From positions 1 through 14,304 of the forward strand of contig JAFGRF010000236.1 in the NCBI GenBank assembly GCA_016935295.1: DNA of 14,304 nt. Direction: 5' to 3'. Shown here one piece after another: positions 1 through 7,013 of the stretch. Both the position numbers and the translations under genes were made by a program. The notes under the pieces were generated by a model. That model did no database searches. It worked only from the letters and a program-made list of their open reading frames with translations, and had not been told where the DNA came from. Numbering within the stretch: position 1 is the first letter of the stretch; every line of letters begins with the position of its first letter. Origin of the DNA: Caldifarciminota bacterium (GTDB lineage: Bacteria > Hydrothermota > Tepidihabitantia > Tepidihabitantales > Tepidihabitantaceae).

Positions 1-2129
1 AGTCTGACGCGGGCGCGGCCGGCGGAGAAGGGACAGGCTTCTTCGAGCCAGAGCGGTTCGATTGCCCACGTGCCGTCGAGCCGGACGTAGCCGGTGCGGC
101 CGGCATCGTCGCGGACAATGGCGCAGCCTTCATGAAACGGACCGGCTGCGGCGAACTGCGGTTCGATGACAAGCTCGCCCGCCGTGTCGATGTAGCCGAA
201 GCGTCCGCCGATGCTGATCGCCGCGCGGCCTTCCCGGAACACACCGAGCGTCTGGAAGACTGCGCCGGGGATGACGAGCCGGTTGGCGGCGTCCACGTAG
301 CCGCGCTCGCCGCCATCGTAGCGCGGGATGAGGAGGTCGTCGAAGACCATCTGCCGGCGCCTGCGAAACTGCTCAAGCGACGGCACACCGAACAGGGCGT
401 TCGACCATTCCATGATGAACGGTTTGTCCACGACCGTATTGCCGTTGCGGTCGATGACGGCCGGGACTATCTGGTTCCCGTTCCTGACGGTTTCCACGTA
501 GGCCAGGCCGTTCGCGAACGACCCGGCGTCTTTGAAGCGCGGCGCCACGGCAACCGTGCCGGTGGTGTCGATGTAGCCCCAGTCGTACGCGCTCAGGCCA
601 TCGGAGAACTTGACGGCGGCGAGGCCGTCGCGGAAGGGCGCGGCGTTGGCATACCTGAAGTCGATTCGCATCCTGCCGGCCCGGTCGAAGTAGCCGTACC
701 GGCTCGGGCTGGTACCGCTCCCGGCGACCAGGGCCAGGCCATCGGTGAACGGCAGCGGCATGGTCATCGTGTCGGGCAAGGGGAGAACCAGTCGTCCGGT
801 CCTGTCGATGTAGCCGCGCGTGCGGTGACCCCGCTTGAAGGCGCTCTCCACAAACGCGAGCCCTTCTGAAAACGGCTGCGCCTCGGTCCAGACGTGCTCC
901 AATACCGTCTGTCCTGCCGGGTCGATGTACCCGTAGCGCACACGGACGTGCTGCCGCGCGGATTCGTCGGTGTTGCCGGGATAGCTGCCGCTCAGTTCGA
1001 TTATGGGCCGGCCCTCGCGGTCGATTACGTAGGACTTCATGGTTGTCCCGGTGTTCATGGTCACGACCGCGCGGCCCTCCTGAAACGCGCTGGCCGTCTG
1101 AAACCGCCCCGGCAGGAACTTGCCCCTGGCGTCGGTCAGCCGGACATCGGTAGCATCCGTAGTGAAGCCGCGCGCCGGCACCGTTACCCGGGTGCGACCT
1201 TCGCTGAACGGTTCCGTTTCCAGAATGACCGTCTTGATCACCTCTCTGCCTTCGCGGTCAATGAACCCGAAGAACTCCCTCCGACCGCTGTATCCGCCGA
1301 ACCTGCGGTCGTACGACCAGTCCTTGACTCGCGCTACGCGCGCCAAGCCTTCGGAGAAAGGCGCGGCCCGGTCGAACTTCGGCGGGATTGCCACCCGGCC
1401 TTCGCGGTCGATGTAGCCCCACAATGCGCTCTTCCTGACCGGGGCCAACCCGTCGGCGAACGACCCGGCATCGTCATATTCGAGCGGGACTACCTGCCGG
1501 CCGGCGCTGTCAATGAACCCGCAATGCCGGCCGTCACACACCATGGCCAGACCTTCGTGGTAGTCCTCGGCCCGGAAATACTTCGGCTCGACCACAACCT
1601 TACCGGTCTCGTCAATGAACCCGGCAAACCCATCGACTGCGACACGCGCCCGGCCGCCGGCAAAGGCGAACGCCATGTCGAATTGCGGCGGAATGACTTC
1701 CTTTCCCTGCCGGTTGATGAATCCCCACCGGCCGCCGACCCGGACCGGGGCCAGTTCTCCGGCAAAAGCCAAGGCCGCATCGAACCGCGGCGGGATGACA
1801 ACAGTCCCTTGCCGGTCGATGTAGCCGTAGCCATCCCACGGCGATTCCTCGACCGCAGCGAGTCCGCCACTGAATCTACCGGCGGCGAAATACTTCGGCG
1901 GAATGACGACGCGGCCCTCCATATCCATGTAGCCCCGCCGCAGATCCTGCCGCTCCGAGATGACACAGAGCCCTTCGGAGTAGAGGCCTTCAGCTTGATA
2001 CTGCGGCAGCCGTACCCTGGCCGGCGGCATGAGGTAGTCGCGCCAGCAGGTCACCAGCAGCAGTGGCAGCAGGAGCATGAGGCCCGTCCGAGCGGGAGTG
2101 AGTGATGATGTCAGCGCGCTGCGTCTCAC
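1..2129 (-). CDS. WG-repeat protein with N-terminal signal sequence, C-terminus beyond window
   Basis: The frame is open without a stop from position 2129 to the left edge, giving about 709 residues. Residues 60 onward form roughly 13-14 WG (KWG) repeats of about 45-55 residues. Each carries G-[YF]-[IV]-D followed by a hydrophobic strand ending in IPPKF or similar, then F-x-x-G-L-A-x-V. Examples are the WGYIDREGRVAIPPKFD segment near 1430-1380 and WGFINRQGKEVIPPQFD near 1730-1680. WG repeats are beta-rich and probably mediate binding; no enzyme domain is visible. I chose the GTG at 2129 because it gives MRRSALTSS... followed by a leucine-rich core ending LLLVTC, a signal peptide and possible lipoprotein. 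An ATG at 2078 would remove the basic n-region. The start lies 9 bases after the stop of the C1 protease gene, the same gap seen at three other junctions here, but no good Shine-Dalgarno is visible, so translational coupling is likely. Whether it ends in a sorting tag cannot be seen. Confidence 0.85.
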   Translation of the reverse strand, partial: MRRSALTSSLTPARTGLMLLLPLLLVTCWRDYLMPPARVRLPQYQAEGLYSEGLCVISERQDLRRGYMDMEGRVVIPPKYFAAGRFSGGLAAVEESPWDGYGYIDRQGTVVIPPRFDAALAFAGELAPVRVGGRWGFINRQGKEVIPPQFDMAFAFAGGRARVAVDGFAGFIDETGKVVVEPKYFRAEDYHEGLAMVCDGRHCGFIDSAGRQVVPLEYDDAGSFADGLAPVRKSALWGYIDREGRVAIPPKFDRAAPFSEGLARVARVKDWSYDRRFGGYSGRREFFGFIDREGREVIKTVILETEPFSEGRTRVTVPARGFTTDATDVRLTDARGKFLPGRFQTASAFQEGRAVVTMNTGTTMKSYVIDREGRPIIELSGSYPGNTDESARQHVRVRYGYIDPAGQTVLEHVWTEAQPFSEGLAFVESAFKRGHRTRGYIDRTGRLVLPLPDTMTMPLPFTDGLALVAGSGTSPSRYGYFDRAGRMRIDFRYANAAPFRDGLAAVKFSDGLSAYDWGYIDTTGTVAVAPRFKDAGSFANGLAYVETVRNGNQIVPAVIDRNGNTVVDKPFIMEWSNALFGVPSLEQFRRRRQMVFDDLLIPRYDGGERGYVDAANRLVIPGAVFQTLGVFREGRAAISIGGRFGYIDTAGELVIEPQFAAAGPFHEGCAIVRDDAGRTGYVRLDGTWAIEPLWLEEACPFSAGRARVR

Positions 2130-2138
2130 GGCCACTGT

Positions 2139-4280
2139 CTATTTGACGAGCACTACCCCGCGTACGGTTTGACCGTGATGATCGAGCTCTGGCTGCTCCC
2201 GCAGGAAGTACACACCGGGGCTGAGGTGGCGGACGTCGTTCGGGCCGGGGGCAAGCGACATGACGCGGCGGCCGGTCATGTCGAATAGTGAATAGTGAAG
2301 AGTGAATGGTGAAACCGGCAGAAACAGCACGCCGCGGACGACGCTGGGAAGCTGCTTGGAGCTTGCGGCTTGCGGCTGGGGGCTTTCCTCTACGCCCGCG
2401 CCGATGCGCACGAAGACGTCGCCGTCTAGGACATCGTTCGAGGGGTCCATGTCGCTCGCGACGAGTTGGCCGTAGTAGTAGTGGTAGCCCGGAAGCTTCG
2501 GGGTCCACGGGGTGAAGGTGACCAGGGTCTCTTGTCCGGGCGGCAATCTCCGCGCCATGCTCCAGTGGTCGTAGCCTTCGTCCGGAATCCGGAAGTACAT
2601 GAGGAACGTCTCGTCCTGCGTGCCGTTGTTGCGGACACGCGCCCGCGGCCAGACGGCCTGGCCGGAGTCTACGGTATCCGGAGGGCTGGTTATCGCCACC
2701 ACCGCGATGTCGCGGTAGTACACCCGGGCGGATTCGGCAATATGGTCGTTGTCTTGAAACTGGTCACCGTCGAGCGCGGTGGCGCATTGGACGTGGACCG
2801 TTCCCTGTCCGGGCGCGGTCCACGGGTCGAATTGGACAACTGCAGAGTCCCCGGGCGCGAGGTTCGACACGCTGTCGCTGTCTTGGTGTCCCGGGTAGAT
2901 GAAGAGCAGGACCCGAAAGGATATCGTGCTCAGGCCGAAGTTGCGCACCATGACCTGAGGTGTGTAGGTGCTGTCTGCTTTCAGGACTCCGGCCGGCGCC
3001 AGCACGCGCATCGGGCCGGCATCAAGGTCAAAGCGCCGGACGCGCGTTCCGGCGTACACCCACGAGCCGTCGTCGGGAATCGCGAGCGGCGTGTCGGCCG
3101 AGGGATAGATGTTGCCCCAGGGCAGGTACTGGGCTGAGAAGTAGCGGACCGCTCCGGTCTCTCCGTCGCCGGACTGGTCGCGGACCGCGAAGTAGACCGA
3201 GTCGGTCTGCCCCCCAACGATGTAGGGCGCGGCCTCAGTCAGGTCGAAGACCAGGTTGTGGTTCGGGAATGGCTGGTCGGTGAATGTCATGTGCATGGAG
3301 CGGAAGCTCGCCTGCCAGAGGGGTGCGCCGGCCGGGCCGGCCAGGAACTGAAGCGCGACCAGGTCCCGGGTCGGGTGTTCGACCCGCACGCGCGCGAGCA
3401 GCTGCGGTTCGTATCCGACGGTGTCGGTCAGGAAGACGGCATAGCGCTGGCTGAGACCCGCGTCCATCACCGCCTGGTAGGACATCCACCAGAAGCCGCT
3501 CACGCCCCAACCGGTACCGAAGGAGTTGACGAGCTTGAAAGCGCCGGTGCCGTCGTGGGTCGACATCGTGTCGTCGTAGCCCACCATCGTCACGCCGTGG
3601 CCGAAGGTGTTCGGGCCGTAGCGGTCGGCCACGCAGTAGGTATTGTGGAACTGCTCGATGTTCATGAAGTTCTGGTAGCAGTTGATGCCCAGCACCACGG
3701 TGCTGCCGTTGGCGAGGAGCTGCTTGACGTTCGCGAGTTCGAGCGTGTCGCGGACGTACATCCAGTTCCAGGTCTTGGCGCGGAACGGTATCGCGTGCGA
3801 GTAGGCCGATTCCGAGGGCCAGCTCAGAAAGTCGTACTGGTTGTAGGGCATGTCGGCCATGCTGGCGCAGCCTTCTTCGCAGACAACGCGGGCGCTGTGT
3901 TCGAAATACGAGCCTTTGTCGGCGCCGCCGTTGACCTGGTTGTAGATGAAGGCAGGACTGAACTGGTGGTGCGGGTCAGTCAGGTCCCAGTGGCGCTCCC
4001 GGTACTCGAGCTGGGTGCGGTGGTAGTAGCCCATTGACCACGAGACGCACGAGCCCTGCCCGCCCTGGTCGCCGATTGGCGGCATTTCATCGGACAGGTC
4101 CACCTGGGCCAGGTTGCGATAGCTGGGGCGCCCAAGCCTGGGCGGGATCGACTTCACCTCGTTCTGCGGCGCGACCTTGCTCAAGTCCTCGTAGACGAGG
4201 CCGCCGCGATAGGTCCTTGCCGGGACCACCGCAGCCATTGCGCAGATACAGAACAGGCCAAGCAGCACTTTCTGGTTCAC
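2139..4280 (-). CDS. Secreted papain-family (C1) cysteine protease with CARDB-like domains and T9SS-type sorting tag
   Basis: The product is 713 residues. The GTG at 4280 is preceded by AGGAGG at 4286-4291 with a 5-base spacer and starts a clear signal peptide (MNQKVLLGLFCICAMAAVVPA); the longer ATG-initiated frame from 4364 has no such support. The papain core spans about residues 60-285. It shows the oxyanion Gln72 in IGDQGGQGS, nucleophile Cys78 in GSCVSW, His228 in FGHGVTMVGYDD and Asn252 in LVNSFGTGWG, so all active-site residues are present. The Gln-Cys spacing of 6 matches papain. No inhibitor propeptide is evident. After an unassigned beta region (about 290-415) come two CARDB/APHP-like Ig-fold domains (about 418-520 and 521-628). 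The tag (about 660-713) has LFDMTGRRV, GPNDV, LSPGVYF and a final GVVLVK. Predicted role: an exported, surface-attached or released endopeptidase. Substrate unknown. Confidence 0.9.
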   Translation of the reverse strand: MNQKVLLGLFCICAMAAVVPARTYRGGLVYEDLSKVAPQNEVKSIPPRLGRPSYRNLAQVDLSDEMPPIGDQGGQGSCVSWSMGYYHRTQLEYRERHWDLTDPHHQFSPAFIYNQVNGGADKGSYFEHSARVVCEEGCASMADMPYNQYDFLSWPSESAYSHAIPFRAKTWNWMYVRDTLELANVKQLLANGSTVVLGINCYQNFMNIEQFHNTYCVADRYGPNTFGHGVTMVGYDDTMSTHDGTGAFKLVNSFGTGWGVSGFWWMSYQAVMDAGLSQRYAVFLTDTVGYEPQLLARVRVEHPTRDLVALQFLAGPAGAPLWQASFRSMHMTFTDQPFPNHNLVFDLTEAAPYIVGGQTDSVYFAVRDQSGDGETGAVRYFSAQYLPWGNIYPSADTPLAIPDDGSWVYAGTRVRRFDLDAGPMRVLAPAGVLKADSTYTPQVMVRNFGLSTISFRVLLFIYPGHQDSDSVSNLAPGDSAVVQFDPWTAPGQGTVHVQCATALDGDQFQDNDHIAESARVYYRDIAVVAITSPPDTVDSGQAVWPRARVRNNGTQDETFLMYFRIPDEGYDHWSMARRLPPGQETLVTFTPWTPKLPGYHYYYGQLVASDMDPSNDVLDGDVFVRIGAGVEESPQPQAASSKQLPSVVRGVLFLPVSPFTLHYSLFDMTGRRVMSLAPGPNDVRHLSPGVYFLREQPELDHHGQTVRGVVLVK
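2287..2314. repeat. Heptanucleotide array, 4 copies, at the tag of the C1 protease
   Basis: Plus strand: AGTGAAT, AGTGAAG, AGTGAAT, GGTGAAA. On the coding strand it encodes SPFTLHYSL, immediately before FDMTGRRV. Confidence 0.85.
2350..2384. repeat. Heptanucleotide array, 5 copies, in the linker before the C1 protease tag
   Basis: Plus strand: AGCTGCT, TGGAGCT, TGCGGCT, TGCGGCT, GGGGGCT, with GCT recurring exactly every 7 bases. It encodes SPQPQAASSKQL, the linker between the second CARDB-like domain and the tag. Confidence 0.75.
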
Positions 4281-4285
4281 AATAC

Positions 4286-4291
4286 CCTCCT
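4286..4291 (-). promoter_or_regulatory. Shine-Dalgarno AGGAGG deciding the GTG start of the C1 protease
   Basis: A perfect AGGAGG reads on the minus strand with a 5-base spacer (GTATT) to the GTG at 4280. It decides the start against the upstream in-frame ATG at 4364, which would place 28 non-signal-like residues before the signal peptide. Confidence 0.85.
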
Positions 4292-4394
4292 GACGTCTCG
4301 AAATGACAATAGCTGACAGACCATCCTCAAACTCTCTGCTGTGCTCAGAGGTCGGCCGGTTCACGGGCAGGTGGCTTCCTCTGACGGGTTATGG

Positions 4395-4421
4395 TTTATA
4401 CCGGGAACGCATCGCTGTCAA
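4395..4421 (-). promoter_or_regulatory. Sigma70-type promoter for the C1 protease / WG unit
   Basis: On the minus strand a perfect -35 TTGACA (4416-4421) is followed after 15 bases by TATAAA (4395-4400), 5 of 6 matches to the -10 consensus. Transcription would start near 4388 and leave an untranslated leader of about 110 bases before the GTG at 4280. The leader has a weak 5-bp hairpin (CTCTG/CAGAG, 4333-4350) that I do not interpret. The 15-base spacer is short, but the match is striking in such G+C-rich sequence. Confidence 0.6.
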
Positions 4422-4481
4422 ACTCCGACGAAGCGCCGTCCCGGTCGGCGGCGAATTGTGATTGCAGCACACGAACGGGAA

Positions 4482-4507
4482 GGCTGCCCGCGGAGAAGAG
4501 GGCAGCC
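4482..4507 (-). terminator. Stem-loop, probable terminator of unit A
   Basis: A perfect 8-bp inverted repeat, GGCTGCCC (4482-4489) and GGGCAGCC (4500-4507), encloses a 10-base loop. On the minus strand it lies 22 bases past the second stop (4530-4532) of the YVTN propeller frame and is followed by TTCCCGTTCG. That is only a weak U tract, so termination may be partial or Rho-assisted. Its placement before the next promoter supports two separate units. Confidence 0.5.
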
Positions 4508-4529
4508 TGCAGCTATCGAGCGCTCTTGC

Positions 4530-4667
4530 CTATTCGCTGAGAATGACCTTGCTCACGACGCTTGATGCATCATGCTTCACGCTTGACGCCGGACGCAGGA
4601 AACAGACGCCGCGGTTCAGGACACTGACGTCGTTGGGGCCGTTCGCGGTGTCGGCGTCGGTTTCCAG
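4530..4667 (-). pseudogene. Detached sorting-tag remnant in frame after the YVTN propeller stop
   Basis: Reading on in the same frame past the TAA at 4668-4670 gives 45 sense codons to a TAG at 4530-4532. They include ANGPNDVSVLNRGVCFLR and end SSVVSKVILSE. This matches the second half of the sorting tags of neighbouring genes (GPNDV, then SPGVYF, then KVIVTR). The motif has decayed (SPGVYF to NRGVCF), and the first half, D-x-x-G-R-x-V, is absent from this frame. The neighbouring frame at about 4650-4672 reads ITGNRR, which faintly recalls MTGRRV and may mean a frameshift as well as the stop. No start codon with a ribosome site precedes it, so it is a remnant or a readthrough extension. Confidence 0.75.
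4562..4596. repeat. Degenerate heptanucleotide array, 5 copies
   Basis: On the plus strand five consecutive 7-mers read TTGATGC, ATCATGC, TTCACGC, TTGACGC, CGGACGC (consensus TTGACGC). They underlie the PASSVKHDASS linker inside the detached sorting-tag remnant. Confidence 0.7.
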
Positions 4668-7010
4668 TTATTGGCTCTCGATGGCTTCCTGCTCAGGGAC
4701 ACGGGTTGGTTCGTTCATGATACTAAGGGGCGTGATGCTGCTGGCCCTCGAGTTCGCCACGTAGACGACTCCGTTCTCGGGCGAGTATTCGAGCGCGGCG
4801 GGGCAAGCTCCGACTGCCCTGCGATCTACTATCGTGTCGGTCGCGCAGTCGATCAAGACAACCGAGTCCGAGCCTGCGCACGCGCAGTACACTTGGTCGG
4901 TCTGCGGGACATAGCAGAGCGCGACTGGTCCGAGTGGTACCTCGATCCTGGCGACAGAGCTGTCTCCATCCGTGTCTACAACTGCGACAGTCCGGCTGCC
5001 CCCGCCCGTGCTTCTTCCTCGCACTTTGGAGTCGTCATTCCCCTCTGTGCCCTTCCCGCTGACGGAGTTCGGGCTGGCGCAGTACAGCTTGTGTCGGGCG
5101 ACGTTGTAGCACAGCTTCTCAGGCGACCCGCCGGCCCAGAAGTGCCTCTTCACTTCTCCCGCTTTGCAGTCTATCACGGTTAGATTGTCCGGTTCGGAGT
5201 GTGCCACGTAGAGCCGGTCGTGGACAGGGTCGTAACACATGTCACGCGGATAGCCGGGGAACCGGACACGGACGACGCGCTTGAGCGTGGCCGCATCGAA
5301 TCCGTCAACCTGCATCGTAGGGTTGTCGTCCATATCACGGTCGACGAACGAGGTCACGTACACGCGATTGTGGATGGAATCGTAGGTCATGCGGTCCGGG
5401 TGCAAGGCCACAGCGAGCGTCGCGTCAACTGCGCCGCTCGCGCAGTCAATCACCGAAACCGTCGAGTCAGCGTCGCTCCCGAAGCCACCGGCGTTAGCAC
5501 AAAAGAGACGGTTGGTTGCAGGGCTAGTGCACAGCGCCGAGGGACCGCGGCCGACCCTGATTGTGGCGACGACCCGGTCGAGTCTGCAGTCGACGACGCT
5601 GACGCTTCCGTCTCCATTGCTGGCGCAATACAGCTTCTTGCCGTCGTGAGAGAACGCAAGCGCGCTTGGGGAACGTCCTACCTCAATCGTACCGCACACG
5701 CGCCTGCGCTTGCCATCTATGACAGCGAGCGAGTGGCCGCTGGCATTGGCGCAGTAGAGCCTGTCCGGTCCTCGGTTGTAGGCAATTGGCCCGATGCGGT
5801 AGCCGAGCGTCACGGTGTCGACAACAGAGAACCTGCCGCAGTCCACAACATACACATCGCCGGGCCTCCAATTCAGGCAGTAGAGGCGGTTTGCTGACGC
5901 GCAGAACACAGCGGGAGACATGTCCTCGCCCGTTCGGGCCACGCCGACGATTGTGTCCGCATGGCAGTCGATGGCTGCCACCCAACCCTCGGCATGCCCA
6001 AAGCAGTACGCCCGGTTGTTGACCGAATCGTAGCATATCTCCTCGGGCACATCGGGCATCGTGAGTCGCGACAGGACGCGGTCGTTTGCTCCGTCTATGA
6101 CGACGACGCTGTGCTGGCTTCCGCCAGACCCGAGACCGGCGGTGCAGTAGACCTTGTTCTCGAGAGAATTGTATGCCATCTCCGCGATTCTGGGTCCCGC
6201 TTCCAGCCAGGCGACGACCTTGTTCGTTGCGCCGTCGATCACGGCGACAGAGGAATCATCCGCGCTGCCTGCAACGGCATATACCTTGTTTTCTCGGGTG
6301 TTGACGCACCCCGGAAAGAGGTGGTAATGACTGACGATACGCTTCAGCTCCCGGTCCGCGCGGCCGTCGATGACAACGAGTGCACCACTCTCTTCGTCGT
6401 TGCAGTACAGTGCGTTGTTGATCGGGTTCCATATGATTCGGTCCAGCCCCCATTTGACGGCTGGTCCGAGCCGAACTCTGGCTAGTGTCCGGCGAGTCCT
6501 GCCGTCGAGAATCAGCACCTTGGAGTCCCTGCCTTTCCACCGTGCAACATAGAGCTTGTTATCGGTGACGTTGACAACGAGGGGCAACGGATTCCAGGCG
6601 TCTCTCTCGACAATCGAGTCAGTTCTGCAGTCCACCACGAGGAACTCGCCGGTAACGCCCCGGCCCGCGCTGATGTAGATCTCGTTCGTGACGGGATTGT
6701 ACTTGATACCTTCGGCATCGCGCGCCGGTATCATGCCTACCTGTCGGCCGGTTGACGCTTCGAGCACGGCTACACCCAAGTCACCCGTGCGTCCGCAGAT
6801 GTATATGTGACCGTTCGTGGGGTTGAGCACAATGTCCATGGGATTCGTGACCCCGCCAAGGGAGTCCGGCAGGACGATGGACCCTTCCGGAAGCACGGGG
6901 CTGCGGTAGTGGACGTATTCGTTCGCCTTCCTTTGGGAACGCGGAGTCCTCCCGATGCAGGTCAGGGCGACCAACAACAGAAGCGGTCCTGCGGTCGCCA
7001 ACCAGCGCAT
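4668..7010 (-). CDS. Exported YVTN-like beta-propeller protein, cysteine-rich, sorting tag lost to an in-frame stop
   Basis: The product is 780 residues. The N-terminus (MRWLATAGPLLLLVALTC) is a signal peptide. The rest is about 16 YVTN-like repeats of 40-50 residues with the cadence LYCANx(n)SVSVIDCx(n)V, for example LYCASNGDGSVSVVDC near 5640-5590 and VYVANSRASSITPLS at the end. That number fits two propellers of 7-8 blades. YVTN propellers usually act as extracellular binding or scaffold proteins; no catalytic motif is seen. The repeats place cysteine at LYC, VIDC and often at the strand before (ALCTS, KLCYN), for about 28 in all, unusual for this family. The ATG at 7010 starts 3 bases after the upstream stop with no Shine-Dalgarno, so coupling is likely. 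Unlike its neighbours it ends at a TAA before its tag. Confidence 0.88.
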   Translation of the reverse strand: MRWLATAGPLLLLVALTCIGRTPRSQRKANEYVHYRSPVLPEGSIVLPDSLGGVTNPMDIVLNPTNGHIYICGRTGDLGVAVLEASTGRQVGMIPARDAEGIKYNPVTNEIYISAGRGVTGEFLVVDCRTDSIVERDAWNPLPLVVNVTDNKLYVARWKGRDSKVLILDGRTRRTLARVRLGPAVKWGLDRIIWNPINNALYCNDEESGALVVIDGRADRELKRIVSHYHLFPGCVNTRENKVYAVAGSADDSSVAVIDGATNKVVAWLEAGPRIAEMAYNSLENKVYCTAGLGSGGSQHSVVVIDGANDRVLSRLTMPDVPEEICYDSVNNRAYCFGHAEGWVAAIDCHADTIVGVARTGEDMSPAVFCASANRLYCLNWRPGDVYVVDCGRFSVVDTVTLGYRIGPIAYNRGPDRLYCANASGHSLAVIDGKRRRVCGTIEVGRSPSALAFSHDGKKLYCASNGDGSVSVVDCRLDRVVATIRVGRGPSALCTSPATNRLFCANAGGFGSDADSTVSVIDCASGAVDATLAVALHPDRMTYDSIHNRVYVTSFVDRDMDDNPTMQVDGFDAATLKRVVRVRFPGYPRDMCYDPVHDRLYVAHSEPDNLTVIDCKAGEVKRHFWAGGSPEKLCYNVARHKLYCASPNSVSGKGTEGNDDSKVRGRSTGGGSRTVAVVDTDGDSSVARIEVPLGPVALCYVPQTDQVYCACAGSDSVVLIDCATDTIVDRRAVGACPAALEYSPENGVVYVANSRASSITPLSIMNEPTRVPEQEAIESQ

Positions 7011-7013
7011 GCT

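Larger units (their letters stand above)
4281..4529. other. Intergenic region between the two minus-strand units
   Basis: This stretch of about 250 bases holds no supported coding sequence. It contains the terminator-like hairpin (4482-4507), the promoter (4395-4421) and the leader of the C1 protease gene. Its A+T-richer patch is confined to the promoter. Confidence 0.6.

Noticed and set aside
132..2105. Two long plus-strand open frames (132-869 and 894-2105)
   Set aside because: They are antisense to the WG-repeat gene, whose minus-strand frame shows clear repeats across the whole stretch. The plus-strand translations match no family and only mirror the repeat.
3258..4037. 259-codon plus-strand frame inside the C1 protease region
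   Set aside because: It is antisense to the papain catalytic domain, whose motifs are certain on the minus strand.
4333..4350. Small hairpin in the leader of the C1 protease
   Set aside because: It is only a 5-bp stem with a 7-base loop; this can occur by chance and resembles no riboswitch.
4281..4364. ATG at 4364 as start of the C1 protease
   Set aside because: The GTG at 4280 has a perfect Shine-Dalgarno and starts the signal peptide; the extra 28 residues would bury it.
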